Part shown: one piece after another, positions 27,912-36,556 of the stretch
Layout of the letters: each line of letters opens with the position of its first letter
Position numbering within the stretch: position 1 is the stretch's first letter
Origin: Bacillota bacterium
Lineage (GTDB): Bacteria; Planctomycetota; UBA8108; UBA1146
Length of the DNA stretch: 64,000 nt
Direction of reading: 5' to 3'
NCBI GenBank assembly: GCA_003973385.1
Contig: QNYK01000089.1
Coordinates: 18,196 to 82,195, forward strand
Made by a program: the position numbers and the translations under genes
Notes under the pieces: generated by a model
The model's input: only the letters and a program-made list of their open reading frames with translations
Told to the model about the DNA's origin: nothing
Databases searched by the model: none

Positions 27912-28226
27912 ATGCACGCGATCATTCGTGATGGCGGTCGACAGTACCGGGTTCAGGAGGGCGAGATCCTGTTCCTGGATCTACGCACCGCGGAACCGGG
28001 CAGCACCATCCAGTTTCCCGAGGTTCTGGCCATCGAGCCGGGACCGGGTGAGTTCGTCTGTGGAACTCCACTGGTCGACGGCGCCCATGTGGAGGCCGAG
28101 GTGATCGGTGAGGTGAAGGGACCGAAGGTGATCTTCCACCGCTTCCGTCGCCGCAAAAATTCCCACAGCCGCAAGGGGCATCGTCAACGTTACACCAAGG
28201 TCCGGATCGGAAAGATCGCAGGATAA
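27912..28226 (+). CDS. rplU: 50S ribosomal protein L21
   Basis: A 104-residue protein of the large subunit, binding 23S rRNA. MHAIIRDGGRQYRVQEG is the standard N-terminus and KVIFHRFRRRKNSHSRKGHR (about residue 74 on) the basic RNA-binding tail of the family. The gene sits 27 bases after rng and 43 before rpmA. A small hairpin (GGCTCC/GGAGCC) lies in the following gap. Confidence 0.97.
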   Translation: MHAIIRDGGRQYRVQEGEILFLDLRTAEPGSTIQFPEVLAIEPGPGEFVCGTPLVDGAHVEAEVIGEVKGPKVIFHRFRRRKNSHSRKGHRQRYTKVRIGKIAG

Positions 28227-28269
28227 GCCCACGGCTCCGCCGAGGAGCCCTCGACAGGAGTGAACCAGA

Positions 28270-28518
28270 ATGGCGCATAAAAAGGGCCAGGGCGCAACGC
28301 GCAACGGCCGTGACTCCAACGCGCAGAACCGCGGTGTGAAGAAGTTCGGTGGTGAGAGCGTCATCGCTGGAAATATCATCATCCGCCAGTGCGGCACCAA
28401 GTTCCATCCCGGCATCAATGTCGGCATGGGTAAAGATTACACCCTGTTCGCTCTGACCGAGGGGGTGGTCCGATTCGGAACCAGGAGCAGGGTTCATGTC
28501 GACCAGGCGTCGGCGTAG
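28270..28518 (+). CDS. rpmA: 50S ribosomal protein L27
   Basis: An 82-residue large-subunit protein reaching the peptidyl transferase centre. It begins directly with [16 protein letters not shown], without the cleavable leader found in Firmicutes, and no Prp-type protease gene lies between rplU and rpmA, so no N-terminal processing is expected beyond Met removal. CGTKFHPG and [11 protein letters not shown] are the family's signature segments. The ribosome-binding site is ACAGGAG, 9 bases upstream. Confidence 0.97.
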   Translation: MAHKKGQGATRNGRDSNAQNRGVKKFGGESVIAGNIIIRQCGTKFHPGINVGMGKDYTLFALTEGVVRFGTRSRVHVDQASA

Positions 28519-28544
28519 TTCCCTCCTGAGTTGCGGATAGACAG

Positions 28545-29564
28545 ATGTCAGTCCGATTTGTCGACGAAGGCGATCTGCGTGTGGCCAGCGGCCCAGGTGG
28601 CGCTGGTTGCGTTTCCTTTCGTCGCGAAAAATACATTCCTCGAGGCGGTCCCGACGGCGGAAACGGAGGTCGGGGCGGGCATATCGTGCTGCGCGCCGAC
28701 CCCCATGTTCAGACCTTACTCGATTTCCTCGGCCGCCCCGTCCACAAGGCCCAGAAGGGTGCTGCCGGATCGGGTAAGAACCGCACCGGCGGCAACGGTT
28801 CAGATCTGACCCTGAATCTGCCCATCGGTACTGCTGTCCTCGACGCTACCGACGGCTCGCTGGTGGTCGATCTGACCGAGGCCGAGCAGACCGTGGTCGT
28901 GGCTCGCGGGGGCAGCGGTGGCAGGGGCAACCTCTCCTATGTCACTTCCACTTACCAGGCTCCTCGAGAGTTCACCCCGGGCGAGCCGGGCGAGCAGAGG
29001 TCCTTCCGGCTCGAACTGAAATTGATCGCAGATGTCGGATTGCTCGGCCTGCCCAACGCTGGCAAGAGCACCTTCCTCTCCCGGGTCTCTCGGGCTCACC
29101 CGAAGATTGCGGATTACCCTTTCACGACCCTCAAACCTCAGCTCGGAATCGCGGAACTGGACCCATCTCGGCGCATCGTGGTGGCTGACATCCCCGGTCT
29201 GATCGAGGGCGCGTCGCAGGGAGTCGGGCTGGGCGTGTCCTTTCTCAAGCACCTGCAGAGGACGAGGGTGCTGGTACACCTGCTCGATCCGTATCTACGG
29301 GATCTGGATGAGATCGTCGAGGATCACCGGATCATCCGTCACGAGATCGAGGCGCACTCACCGGTGCTCGCCAGCAGGCATTGTGTGACGGTCCTCAACA
29401 AATCAGATCTGCTGGCGCCGGAGCAGGCGGAGAGCCTCCGGGAGAGTCTCCAGAAGCGCCTCGGAGAGCCTGTGACTCTGATCTCGGGGGTGAGCGGGAA
29501 GGGGCTGGATCGGCTCATGGAGCAGATCTGGAGTGCCCTGCAGCAGCAGATCGATACGCCCTGA
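28545..29564 (+). CDS. obgE: GTPase Obg/CgtA
   Basis: A 339-residue ribosome-assembly GTPase. The glycine-rich Obg domain (1-158) shows RREKYIPRGGPDGGNGGRGG; the G domain follows with G1 GLPNAGKST (about 166), G3 DIPGLIEGA (about 212), G4 NKSD (about 285) and G5 ISGVSGKG. The C-terminal OCT domain of some Firmicutes is absent, giving the standard short form. The start follows rpmA by 26 bases, in the common rplU-rpmA-obgE order. Confidence 0.97.
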   Translation: MSVRFVDEGDLRVASGPGGAGCVSFRREKYIPRGGPDGGNGGRGGHIVLRADPHVQTLLDFLGRPVHKAQKGAAGSGKNRTGGNGSDLTLNLPIGTAVLDATDGSLVVDLTEAEQTVVVARGGSGGRGNLSYVTSTYQAPREFTPGEPGEQRSFRLELKLIADVGLLGLPNAGKSTFLSRVSRAHPKIADYPFTTLKPQLGIAELDPSRRIVVADIPGLIEGASQGVGLGVSFLKHLQRTRVLVHLLDPYLRDLDEIVEDHRIIRHEIEAHSPVLASRHCVTVLNKSDLLAPEQAESLRESLQKRLGEPVTLISGVSGKGLDRLMEQIWSALQQQIDTP

Positions 29565-29673
29565 AACGCCCGATCGGGGGCCATCGGCACCGATCTGCTT
29601 CGCATCGTATTCTTCTTGGGAAGATCTGTGTGCCCTTTCGGGCCAGCAACCCACGGATCTCCCGGGAGACGTC

Positions 29674-30771
29674 ATGGAATTTCACGAGATGTTGCGCCGG
29701 ATGGTGCTCGAAAAAGCTTCTGACCTGTTCGTCAAGGTGGGGTGCCCGCCCTCGCTGAGAGTCGATGGCGTGGTTCAGTTCCTCGACTGCGAAGAGGTTT
29801 CACCTCGAGATGCCCAGGAGATCCTCGAGATCATCCAGGACTCGCGTCCCGATGCGTTGCCACAGAAACTGGACGTAGACACATCCTACGAGCTGCCCGG
29901 AATCGGCAGGTTCCGTGTCAACATCTTGCATCAGCGCGGACAACTGGGCTTCGTATTTCGCCATGTCACACAGACGGTTCCCAGTTTCGAGGATCTGAGT
30001 CTTCCTCGTGAGACTCTCGTGAAACTGGCAGAGCAGAAACGTGGGCTCGTGCTGGTCACCGGTAACACCGGCTCGGGAAAGTCGACGACGCTGGCAGCGA
30101 TGGTTCACCACATCAATGAAACCGCCAATCGTCACATCATCACGGTCGAGGATCCCATCGAATTTACCTTCCGGGACCGCAAGTCGATCATCGACCAGCG
30201 TGAAGTGGGTATCGACACCGAGTCCTTCCCGGTAGCCCTTCGCCACTCCCTGCGGCAGAGTCCGGATGTGATACTGATCGGTGAGATGCGTGACCGCGAG
30301 ACGATGGAGGCCGCCATCGCTGCGGCAGAGACGGGTCATCTGGTGCTCTCCACCCTGCACACCGTCAACGCGACACAGACCGTCGAACGGATCATCCACT
30401 TCTTCCCTCCTCACCAGCACGAACTGATCCGATTGCAACTCTCGCTGGTGCTCTCCGGGGTCGTGTGCCAGCGACTGGTGCCCTTCAAGGAGAATGCGGG
30501 TAGGGTTCCCGCACTCGAACTGATGATCAACAGTCCAACGATCCGGGAATTGCTGAGAGAAGGTCGTACCCACGAACTCGCCAACGCACTTCGCGAGGGA
30601 GAGCACTATGGATGCTGCACCTTCAACCAGTCACTCAGAAGCCTCTACCAGGCGGACCGGATCAGCCTCGAGGAAGCACTCTCCTATTCGGACTTCCCCG
30701 ACGAACTCCAGCTGGAGTTGCGCGGCGTGGTCAAGGGCTCAGCGATGGGGGATTTCGACTTCGAATACTAG
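29674..30771 (+). CDS. pilT: Type IV pilus retraction ATPase PilT
   Basis: A 365-residue hexameric ATPase powering pilus retraction. The N-terminal PAS-like domain (1-100) starts MEFHEMLRRMV and contains ASDLFVKVG; Walker A is VTGNTGSGKSTT (about residue 128, where most PilT proteins have GPTGSGKS); the Asp box, Walker B (IGEMRDRETM, about 205) and His box (LSTLHTVNA, about 228) follow. The frame is open back into obgE, but ATG 29674 has GGGAG 5 bases upstream and begins the conserved domain. PilT is separated from the pilM-Q block by the ribosomal genes. The usual AIRNLIRE C-terminal motif is replaced by a divergent end. Confidence 0.93.
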   Translation: MEFHEMLRRMVLEKASDLFVKVGCPPSLRVDGVVQFLDCEEVSPRDAQEILEIIQDSRPDALPQKLDVDTSYELPGIGRFRVNILHQRGQLGFVFRHVTQTVPSFEDLSLPRETLVKLAEQKRGLVLVTGNTGSGKSTTLAAMVHHINETANRHIITVEDPIEFTFRDRKSIIDQREVGIDTESFPVALRHSLRQSPDVILIGEMRDRETMEAAIAAAETGHLVLSTLHTVNATQTVERIIHFFPPHQHELIRLQLSLVLSGVVCQRLVPFKENAGRVPALELMINSPTIRELLREGRTHELANALREGEHYGCCTFNQSLRSLYQADRISLEEALSYSDFPDELQLELRGVVKGSAMGDFDFEY

Positions 30772-30831
30772 GCCGATCGACTGTGGATCGACCTCGCTTC
30801 ACGGTATCCTCCCTGATGAATGGGAGGATCG

Positions 30832-31593
30832 ATGCAGACCCTCGTCATCGATATCGGAAACACTCGCCTCTGCTGGCGCCATCGAGATGGCACCGGCGAG
30901 GTCCAGTCCGGTACCGCATCGCATGAAGCCATCGCTGACGTGCTCTCTGATCTGCCATGCGCAGAATCCATCGCAATCTCCTCGGTTGTGCCTGCTCATG
31001 AACCGGAACTGGAGAAGTGGCTTCGGCGGACCGATCGCCCGGCTGCACTGTGGGTGAGAAGCGGTGCGGATCTGGGAGATCGTGTTTGCACCGATGAGCC
31101 GCACCGAACCGGCGCAGACAGAGCGCTCTGCGCACTCGCCTGGGGAGCCAGCGGTGAGCATCGCTCCGCTGTCATCATCGATGCGGGCAGCGCCGTGACC
31201 GTCGACGCCGTCTCTGCTTCGGGACAACTACTGGGGGGTTGGATCGCTCCTGGACTGGGTGCCCTCGGAGCCGGGCTTCGCCAGGTTGCCCCATCGCTAC
31301 CGGATCCCACCGTTGTATCCGCCAGCAGCAGCGACCCGGAACCTCGCCAGATGCTACCGTGGGCCAGTGACACGAAACTGGCCATCGGCGGCGGCATCGA
31401 GTCCCTCTTCATCGGCGGAATTCAGGCTCTCAGGGATCGGGTTCAATCGGGTCTCGGAGATGGTGCTGTCACCGTACTCACTGGAGGCGATTCCGACCTG
31501 CTGATGCAGGCACTGGAGCCAGCAGTCCTGCGTCCAGGGCTGGTTCTCGACGGTCTCGAAGCGTTATTGCGGGGAGCCGCCGATGCGCAGTGA
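30832..31593 (+). CDS. coaX: Type III pantothenate kinase
   Basis: A 253-residue ASKHA-fold kinase making 4'-phosphopantothenate, the first step to coenzyme A. VIDIGNTRLCW at the N-terminus is the phosphate loop, HRTGADRALCALAWG (about residue 92) the pantothenate/dimer region, and IDAGSAVTVDAV (about 117) the second phosphate motif with its aspartates; LGGWIAPGLGAL follows. ATG 30832 with GGGAGG upstream is preferred to ATG 30820, which lies within that site's own region. It overlaps the next gene by 11 bases. Confidence 0.9.
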   Translation: MQTLVIDIGNTRLCWRHRDGTGEVQSGTASHEAIADVLSDLPCAESIAISSVVPAHEPELEKWLRRTDRPAALWVRSGADLGDRVCTDEPHRTGADRALCALAWGASGEHRSAVIIDAGSAVTVDAVSASGQLLGGWIAPGLGALGAGLRQVAPSLPDPTVVSASSSDPEPRQMLPWASDTKLAIGGGIESLFIGGIQALRDRVQSGLGDGAVTVLTGGDSDLLMQALEPAVLRPGLVLDGLEALLRGAADAQ

Positions 31594-32683
31594 GGGCTGG
31601 GTCGCCGAGGTGACGGGAGTGGGGCGCTCGGCACTCCACGGCATCATGATCGGAGGAGTGCCCTCGGCAGCGTGGCTGAAGCAGTGTTTCAGAGGAGCGG
31701 GAGATTCGCCACACGGCAGCATCCACGAGCAAAACGGCGAGGTGATCGACGACGTGGTGCTGTTGCAGTGGCCCGGTTCCGAGTCGCGTCACCTCATCAC
31801 CTTGCACGGGAGTCCGCTGCTCAGTGAACGTATCGTGCAGAGATTCGAGCAACTCGGAGCGGTTCGACGCGACAGCGTCGACGAACTGTGGCCCACCACA
31901 ATTTCCTCAGCAGCCAGCGAAATCGCGCAGCAGGCACTGACAGCGCTGCCGAACGCGCCCAGCGTCGAGGCGGCTACCTTCCTGCTGGAGCAGGCCTCCC
32001 CGGATGGCCTTGCCGGGTGGGTCGAGCGGGCTGCAGTCAATTTTCCTTCGCGCGATGAGATCGAGTCGATGCTCGGTCGCAGTGCCATCGGGATCGGTGT
32101 CTTGCAGCCTCCCAGGGTGGTGATCGCAGGGGTGCCCAACGCCGGCAAGAGTACACTCTTCAACTTGCTCGTCGGTGACCAGAGAACCCTCACATCGAGC
32201 GAGCCGGGCACCACCCGTGACCTGATCGATGCCCCGGCGAATTTCCGTGGATTTCCGATCCTGCTCGTCGATGGAGCGGGACTGCGAGAAGTGCAACAGT
32301 CGGTGGAACGGGAGGGAGTCCGACGGATGCGTCAGGCGATGCTGCAGGCAGATCTTGTCCTGCATCTGATTCCCCCCTCACAAGCGGGGACCGGTGCTGA
32401 TTCGCCACAAACTACACCTCGCAGAACACTTGTCTTCCACAGTCGACGCGACGAGGATCGAGCGATGAAAATCGATGGTCCAGCGATCTCCGCCGTCACC
32501 GGCGAGGGCATCGACGAGTTGAAGGATCTGGTCCTGAGAGAGTTGTATGGTGTCGAGCGGATTCCGAGTCTCGAGCCAACCCTGTTCCTCGCATCGCAGC
32601 GGCGTATCCTGGAGGACGCCATCGAGGCACTCGAAGCGGGAGAGACGCCGAGCGAGTTGAGATTCGGGATCGTCCAGAGTTGA
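31583..32683 (+). CDS. Divergent MnmE-like GTPase, degenerate
   Basis: A 366-residue protein laid out like MnmE (folate-binding-like N-terminal domain, helical domain with an inserted G domain), but shorter than the usual 450 residues or so. G1 is intact (GVPNAGKSTLFNLL, about residue 179), as is SSEPGTTRDLID, the potassium-dependent G2 region. G3 reads DGAG instead of DTAG. A G4 NKxD motif is not visible (VFHSRRDED stands where it should be), and the C-terminus ends LRFGIVQS without the [F]CIGK motif whose cysteine is needed for tRNA modification. I infer a paralogue or decayed MnmE that may not modify tRNA. The frame is fully open and well started (GGGGAG before ATG), so it is not an obvious pseudogene. 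Confidence 0.8.
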   Translation: MRSEGWVAEVTGVGRSALHGIMIGGVPSAAWLKQCFRGAGDSPHGSIHEQNGEVIDDVVLLQWPGSESRHLITLHGSPLLSERIVQRFEQLGAVRRDSVDELWPTTISSAASEIAQQALTALPNAPSVEAATFLLEQASPDGLAGWVERAAVNFPSRDEIESMLGRSAIGIGVLQPPRVVIAGVPNAGKSTLFNLLVGDQRTLTSSEPGTTRDLIDAPANFRGFPILLVDGAGLREVQQSVEREGVRRMRQAMLQADLVLHLIPPSQAGTGADSPQTTPRRTLVFHSRRDEDRAMKIDGPAISAVTGEGIDELKDLVLRELYGVERIPSLEPTLFLASQRRILEDAIEALEAGETPSELRFGIVQS

Positions 32684-32699
32684 CGAGAGGGAGCAGCAG

Positions 32700-33614
32700 A
32701 TGAAGTCGGTAGATCGAGACCTGGTGGAACTCTCTGACCTCGCCCCGGAGGCGATCAGAAAACTCCTGCATCGTGCCGACCAGATGCGGACGCAGCAGGT
32801 GCCGCTGTGGCGAGATTCGGTGCGTCATGTCGGTCTCATCTTCGCTGAACCCAGTACGCGAACCAGCCTCTCCTTTGTCGCGGCGATCGATCGTCTGGGG
32901 GCTTATCCGTTGCAACTGGATGCAGAGAATTCCAGTTTCAGCAAGGGCGAGACATTGCTCGATACCGCCTCGACCCTGGAATCGATCGGTGCCGAGTCGA
33001 TCGTGGTCCGCGACGGTAACGAGATGTCAGCCCGATCTCTGGCGGAGCACTGTGATGCAGGGGTGATCAATGCCGGTGGCGGAACCCGAGCTCATCCGAC
33101 CCAGGGTTTACTCGATGCTCTGACACTGCTCGATGAGTTCGGCGACCTGGAGGGGAAAACGGTCGGAATCGTTGGAGATGTTCTTCGCAGCAGAGTGGCA
33201 CGAAGTGACATCGTCGCGTTCCAGGCGCTGGGTGCAAGGGTCGTGCTGGTGGCTCCCGATTACTTTCAGGACAAGACTCTGTCGGAGGCGGGCGTCGAAC
33301 TGGAATCGAAGCTGGACGATGCGCTGCCGCACCTCGATGCGATCCAGATGTTGCGAATCCAGAAGGAGCGCGGCGACGGCGACCCGGAGCACAACTTGCA
33401 GAATTATGTGCGAGATTATCGTCTCGATGAGCGGCGCCTTGCGCTGGCAAGACCGTCGCTGGTGGTACTGCACCCGGGACCGATGAACCGGGAAGTAGAA
33501 ATCACATCAGGGGTGGCGGATGGTCCCAGGTCTCGAATCCGTCAGCAGGTGGCCAACGGCGTGCCGGTGCGGATGGCTGTGGTCGAGCGGGCACTCGGAC
33601 AGGCCTCGGGATAG
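32700..33614 (+). CDS. pyrB: Aspartate carbamoyltransferase catalytic subunit
   Basis: A 304-residue enzyme condensing carbamoyl phosphate and aspartate in pyrimidine synthesis. The carbamoyl-phosphate loop EPSTRTSLSF is near residue 50, with SSFSKGETLLDT (the 80s loop) and AHPTQGLLDALTLL near 135; HPGPMNRE (about 260) is the aspartate-side loop. No regulatory PyrI or dihydroorotase follows, unlike in many operons. carA/carB, its carbamoyl-phosphate suppliers, are about 30 kb upstream. A ribosome-binding site GAGAGGGAG is 7 bases before the ATG. Confidence 0.97.
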   Translation: MKSVDRDLVELSDLAPEAIRKLLHRADQMRTQQVPLWRDSVRHVGLIFAEPSTRTSLSFVAAIDRLGAYPLQLDAENSSFSKGETLLDTASTLESIGAESIVVRDGNEMSARSLAEHCDAGVINAGGGTRAHPTQGLLDALTLLDEFGDLEGKTVGIVGDVLRSRVARSDIVAFQALGARVVLVAPDYFQDKTLSEAGVELESKLDDALPHLDAIQMLRIQKERGDGDPEHNLQNYVRDYRLDERRLALARPSLVVLHPGPMNREVEITSGVADGPRSRIRQQVANGVPVRMAVVERALGQASG

Positions 33615-33617
33615 GCG

Positions 33618-34001
33618 ATGCCAGCTGCAGGAAGATGGCTGCCGTGGATCACCCTGATGCTGGCTGCGGTCGTCGGCTGGCTGCCGGGAGATCGAATCGG
33701 TGAACTTCCCGAAGTGCTGCTTCGGCCCGGCCGTGATCTGGTGCTACATGCGGTCGGCTTCTGTCTCCTGACTCTCACCTTTCGTGGCTGGCGTGGACGC
33801 TACACTCCCACATCTCGCTGGCTGCCCGGTGCAGTGGTGATCCTGGTGCTGTTTGCGTTGATCCACGAAGCCGCCCAGGAACGGGTGCCGGGTCGTCACC
33901 GAGATCTGCAGGATCTCTTCGCAGACCTGGTGGGCATCCTCATCGGCATTGCGATCTCGCTGTTGATCTTTCGAGGAAAATCTGACGGAGCGACTGAATA
34001 G
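33618..34001 (+). CDS. VanZ-like membrane protein
   Basis: A 127-residue protein with about four membrane segments, starting 3 bases after the pyrB stop. The VanZ pattern is visible: a histidine in the second helix (VLHAVGFCLLTL), a conserved IHEAAQERVPGRHRDLQDLFADLVG segment (about residues 82-106) with the acidic and arginine residues between helices. The function of VanZ-like proteins outside teicoplanin resistance is unknown. The link with pyrB looks like simple co-transcription. Confidence 0.8.
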   Translation: MPAAGRWLPWITLMLAAVVGWLPGDRIGELPEVLLRPGRDLVLHAVGFCLLTLTFRGWRGRYTPTSRWLPGAVVILVLFALIHEAAQERVPGRHRDLQDLFADLVGILIGIAISLLIFRGKSDGATE

Positions 34002-34173
34002 TCGCCGTGTATCGCCGTCATCTCCGTACAGGGTGTCTTGAGCAGCGATTCGGGGACAGATGGCCCGACGGTGCTGTCTCCCCCAAAGGCAGCCCAGATG
34101 GTATCCTGGGGGCGGTCCCCACTGTGCCGGTGCCGGTTCACAGCGCCGATGAGCGATTTCTGGAGGGAGTCCG

Positions 34174-36012
34174 ATGATCGGTTCTACAACTCGATCTCCT
34201 GTGGTGATGCTGCTGGTGCTGGTACTGGCACTGCTGATTCCGCTCGATGCCTGGAGCCAGGCCGGTTCGCGAGGCAGTGCCACCCGGCCAACGAGCCCTC
34301 AGGTGCGGCCACAGGTGCGCCCGACGTCGCGTCCCCAGAGTCGACCGCAAGTGCGCCCGACTCCCCGACCGCAGACTCGGCCGCAGGTGCGCCCGACGTC
34401 GCGTCCCCAGACTCGACCGCAGGTGCGCCCGACATCGCGTCCCCAGACTCGACCGCAAGTGCGCCCGAATCCCCGACCCCAGACTCGACCGCAGGTGCGG
34501 CCGACTCCCCGACCCCAGACTCGTCCTCAGGTTCCATCCAGACCGACCACAACCCGCCCACAGGTGCGACCCTCGAATCGATCGAGCGGCTCCATCACCA
34601 CGATACCCAGAACCACTTCAAGGCAGCCGCGGTCCTCGATCAGGAGCAGCGGGGTGGTGACTCCGACTCGGAGCCGTTCCTCGGTCGGATCCTCGACCAG
34701 CATCCGGGCTCGTTCGACAGTGCGGCCCACGATTCGTGTTCCTCGAGAGGTGATCCCGGCGGCGTTGCCGGGGCGGAAGCCACTTCCTGCTCTGCGTGAT
34801 CGCAACCAGGATCGAGCGACCCAGGAGTTGCTCGGTACCGTGACGCTGCGGGATACACGAGGTCGAGTGTCCAGTGCACTGGGGACCACCCGGACGCTTC
34901 TTCGCAAGCCGCTGCGGACCAAGCCGCTATCGATGAGACCAGCGGATGCGACTCGAGATCTGATCCGAAGAATCGCGAAACCGAGCGGACCCCGGAAGCC
35001 GCTGATAGGCACGGTGACCCGTTCAAGGCGTGTCTCCCTCTCGCCCGGACCCGGATCTGCGCCGCCAGCTCCACCGGTTTTACCTGGGGGAGGGGCGTCG
35101 ACAATTCCCGGCGGAACCACCGTCTACAACTGGCCCAGCACGCCACTACCGTGGTACTGCTTGCCCGGTTCCTCATACTACTACAGCACCTATCTGGGCA
35201 GCTGGACTCACCATGGTCCCGTATGGCACCACCCGTGGGCGGTCGGCTGCTGGAGCCCCTGGTATCTGCATCATCCAGATCCCTGGTGCCACGGCTGGGG
35301 ACTACCCTGGAGTTACAGTTCGAGTGCGCACTTCATCTGGTGGCATCACGGCCGCTGGAGTTCTCGATACGGATCCTCCGTGTGGATTTCCACAACCTGG
35401 GCTGGTGGCGATGACTACTCCACCAGTGATGCAACCATCCAGTTTGCCGATGACGAGCCCATCGCGGAGTCTTCAGATCTGGAGATCTTCAGGGCGAGTC
35501 TCTGCGACGGGTGGCATGCGATGGCGGATGGCGATCCGGCGCTGGCGTTGCCGCTGATCGATGAGGCTCTCGAGGGCCTCTCAGATGTTGGACTGCCATG
35601 GCTGTTGCGATCGATGGGTCGCGTGATGGTGGAAGATGTCGAAGGTGCCGCAGAGGACATCGCCATCGCCATCGAGCTGGATCCTTCGCTGTTGTCGGTG
35701 CGCTGGAACGAACAGCGGATTCTTGGAGATTCGGCTCCGTCAATCCGAGCGCTTCTCTGGTCGAAACTGGAGCAGGACCCGGCGGACGTTTCGGCGGCCT
35801 TGATGATCGGGGTACTCTCGTTGCTCAGTTCCGAGGTGGCCGATGCACCTGCGCGTGGGGCGCTCTCGGAGTTATTGCTCGAGGGCCATGGCAATCAGAC
35901 AACGATCGCATTGCACTCTGCCCTGCGAGGAGAGGACGTCCAGGAACCATCTGAGGCGGCACTGTGGCTGACGGATCCGGATTGCTCCAGGCTGCTGGAA
36001 GTGATGCCCTGA
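34174..36012 (+). CDS. Exported repeat-rich protein with Arg/Pro/Gln repeats, aromatic domain and TPR-like end
   Basis: A 612-residue protein of unknown function. Signal peptide about 1-29 (cleavage near AWSQA). Residues 45-116 hold six 12-residue repeats of the form RPQVRPTSRPQT; the region to about 310 stays Arg/Ser/Pro-rich and strongly basic. Residues about 316-416 are extraordinarily rich in Trp, Tyr, His and Gly (WTHHGPVWHHPW, WYLHHPDPW), which could be a surface or metal-binding region. The rest (about 440-612) is acidic and helical, like TPR pairs. The ATG has a strong ribosome-binding site (GGAGGGAG). Its charge pattern, basic front and acidic back, is striking. The basic repeats could bind anionic polymers or membranes, but that is a guess. 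Confidence 0.85.
   Translation: MIGSTTRSPVVMLLVLVLALLIPLDAWSQAGSRGSATRPTSPQVRPQVRPTSRPQSRPQVRPTPRPQTRPQVRPTSRPQTRPQVRPTSRPQTRPQVRPNPRPQTRPQVRPTPRPQTRPQVPSRPTTTRPQVRPSNRSSGSITTIPRTTSRQPRSSIRSSGVVTPTRSRSSVGSSTSIRARSTVRPTIRVPREVIPAALPGRKPLPALRDRNQDRATQELLGTVTLRDTRGRVSSALGTTRTLLRKPLRTKPLSMRPADATRDLIRRIAKPSGPRKPLIGTVTRSRRVSLSPGPGSAPPAPPVLPGGGASTIPGGTTVYNWPSTPLPWYCLPGSSYYYSTYLGSWTHHGPVWHHPWAVGCWSPWYLHHPDPWCHGWGLPWSYSSSAHFIWWHHGRWSSRYGSSVWISTTWAGGDDYSTSDATIQFADDEPIAESSDLEIFRASLCDGWHAMADGDPALALPLIDEALEGLSDVGLPWLLRSMGRVMVEDVEGAAEDIAIAIELDPSLLSVRWNEQRILGDSAPSIRALLWSKLEQDPADVSAALMIGVLSLLSSEVADAPARGALSELLLEGHGNQTTIALHSALRGEDVQEPSEAALWLTDPDCSRLLEVMP
34306..34521 (+). repeat. Six tandem 36-bp coding repeats
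   Basis: Six in-frame copies of a 36-bp unit encode the 12-residue RPQVRPTSRPQT-type repeat; two decayed copies follow to about 34580. Copies differ mainly at third positions and at the Ser/Pro/Asn position. Length changes by slippage would keep the frame. Confidence 0.9.
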
Positions 36013-36105
36013 CCGGCACTCACTGCAACTGTGCCGACCTGAAGGGAAGCGCCAGGCGGTAAAATTCCGTCGCTCGTGCTATCATTCCCCCGCGAAGGGG
36101 GGCCC

Positions 36106-36552
36106 TTGTCCCAGTCATCCGAGTCCATGGTCGATGTCGAGGCGCTGCTCGATGCGGCCCGTCTACAGGTCGACAACTCCCGGGCTCCCTACTCCCGCTT
36201 CCACGTCGGTGCTGCGCTGTGGAGTGATTCTCAGATCTTCGGTGGATGTAATGTCGAGAATGCCAGTTACGGCCTCACCCTGTGTGCAGAGCGAGGAGCC
36301 GTCATGAACTGGGCCGCTGCTGGAGCGCCTGGAACCCCCGGGGCCATCGCCATCGCAGCAAGAGGTGCAGATTCCGGAGAATGGAGCCTCGCGATGCCGT
36401 GCGGTGCCTGCAGGCAAGTGCTGAGCGAATTGCCGGGGTCAACGGAGTTGACCGTATGGATCTGGGACGGAACCAGTAGCCGGTCCGTGTCTCTCCTGGA
36501 ACTGTTGCCTCACGCCTTCAATGCTGCTGACCTGAGATCCGACGAGGAGTGA
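36106..36552 (+). CDS. cdd: Cytidine deaminase
   Basis: A 148-residue zinc deaminase turning cytidine into uridine. The zinc site is the cysteine of TLCAERGAV (about residue 60, with the catalytic glutamate) and the two of PCGACRQVL (about 97-100); SRFHVGAALW and GCNVENASYG are the standard preceding segments. The chosen start is TTG at 36106 with AAGGGGGG about 5 bases upstream; ATG 36127 is a plausible alternative, and ATG 36076 is open but lacks a site. It starts the cdd-upp-hpt salvage block. Confidence 0.93.
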   Translation: MSQSSESMVDVEALLDAARLQVDNSRAPYSRFHVGAALWSDSQIFGGCNVENASYGLTLCAERGAVMNWAAAGAPGTPGAIAIAARGADSGEWSLAMPCGACRQVLSELPGSTELTVWIWDGTSSRSVSLLELLPHAFNAADLRSDEE

Positions 36553-36556
36553 CGCC

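Noticed and set aside
29533..29673. N-terminal extension of pilT overlapping obgE
   Set aside because: The added residues do not resemble PilT, and ATG 29674 has a proper ribosome-binding site.
31583..32683. Calling the MnmE-like gene a pseudogene
   Set aside because: The frame is intact, has a good start, keeps G1 and G2 motifs and is tightly embedded between coaX and pyrB.
34306..34580. Regular 36-bp repeats that could suggest a CRISPR array
   Set aside because: The repeats are directly adjacent with no unique spacers and stay in frame in an exported protein with a good start.
34038..34799. 253-codon frame with Asp/Ser/Ala/Pro repeats, and an antisense repeat frame at 34184-34561
   Set aside because: Both are alternative-frame readings of the repeat DNA; neither has a ribosome-binding site, and the frame at 34174 has a signal peptide and conserved-looking later domains.
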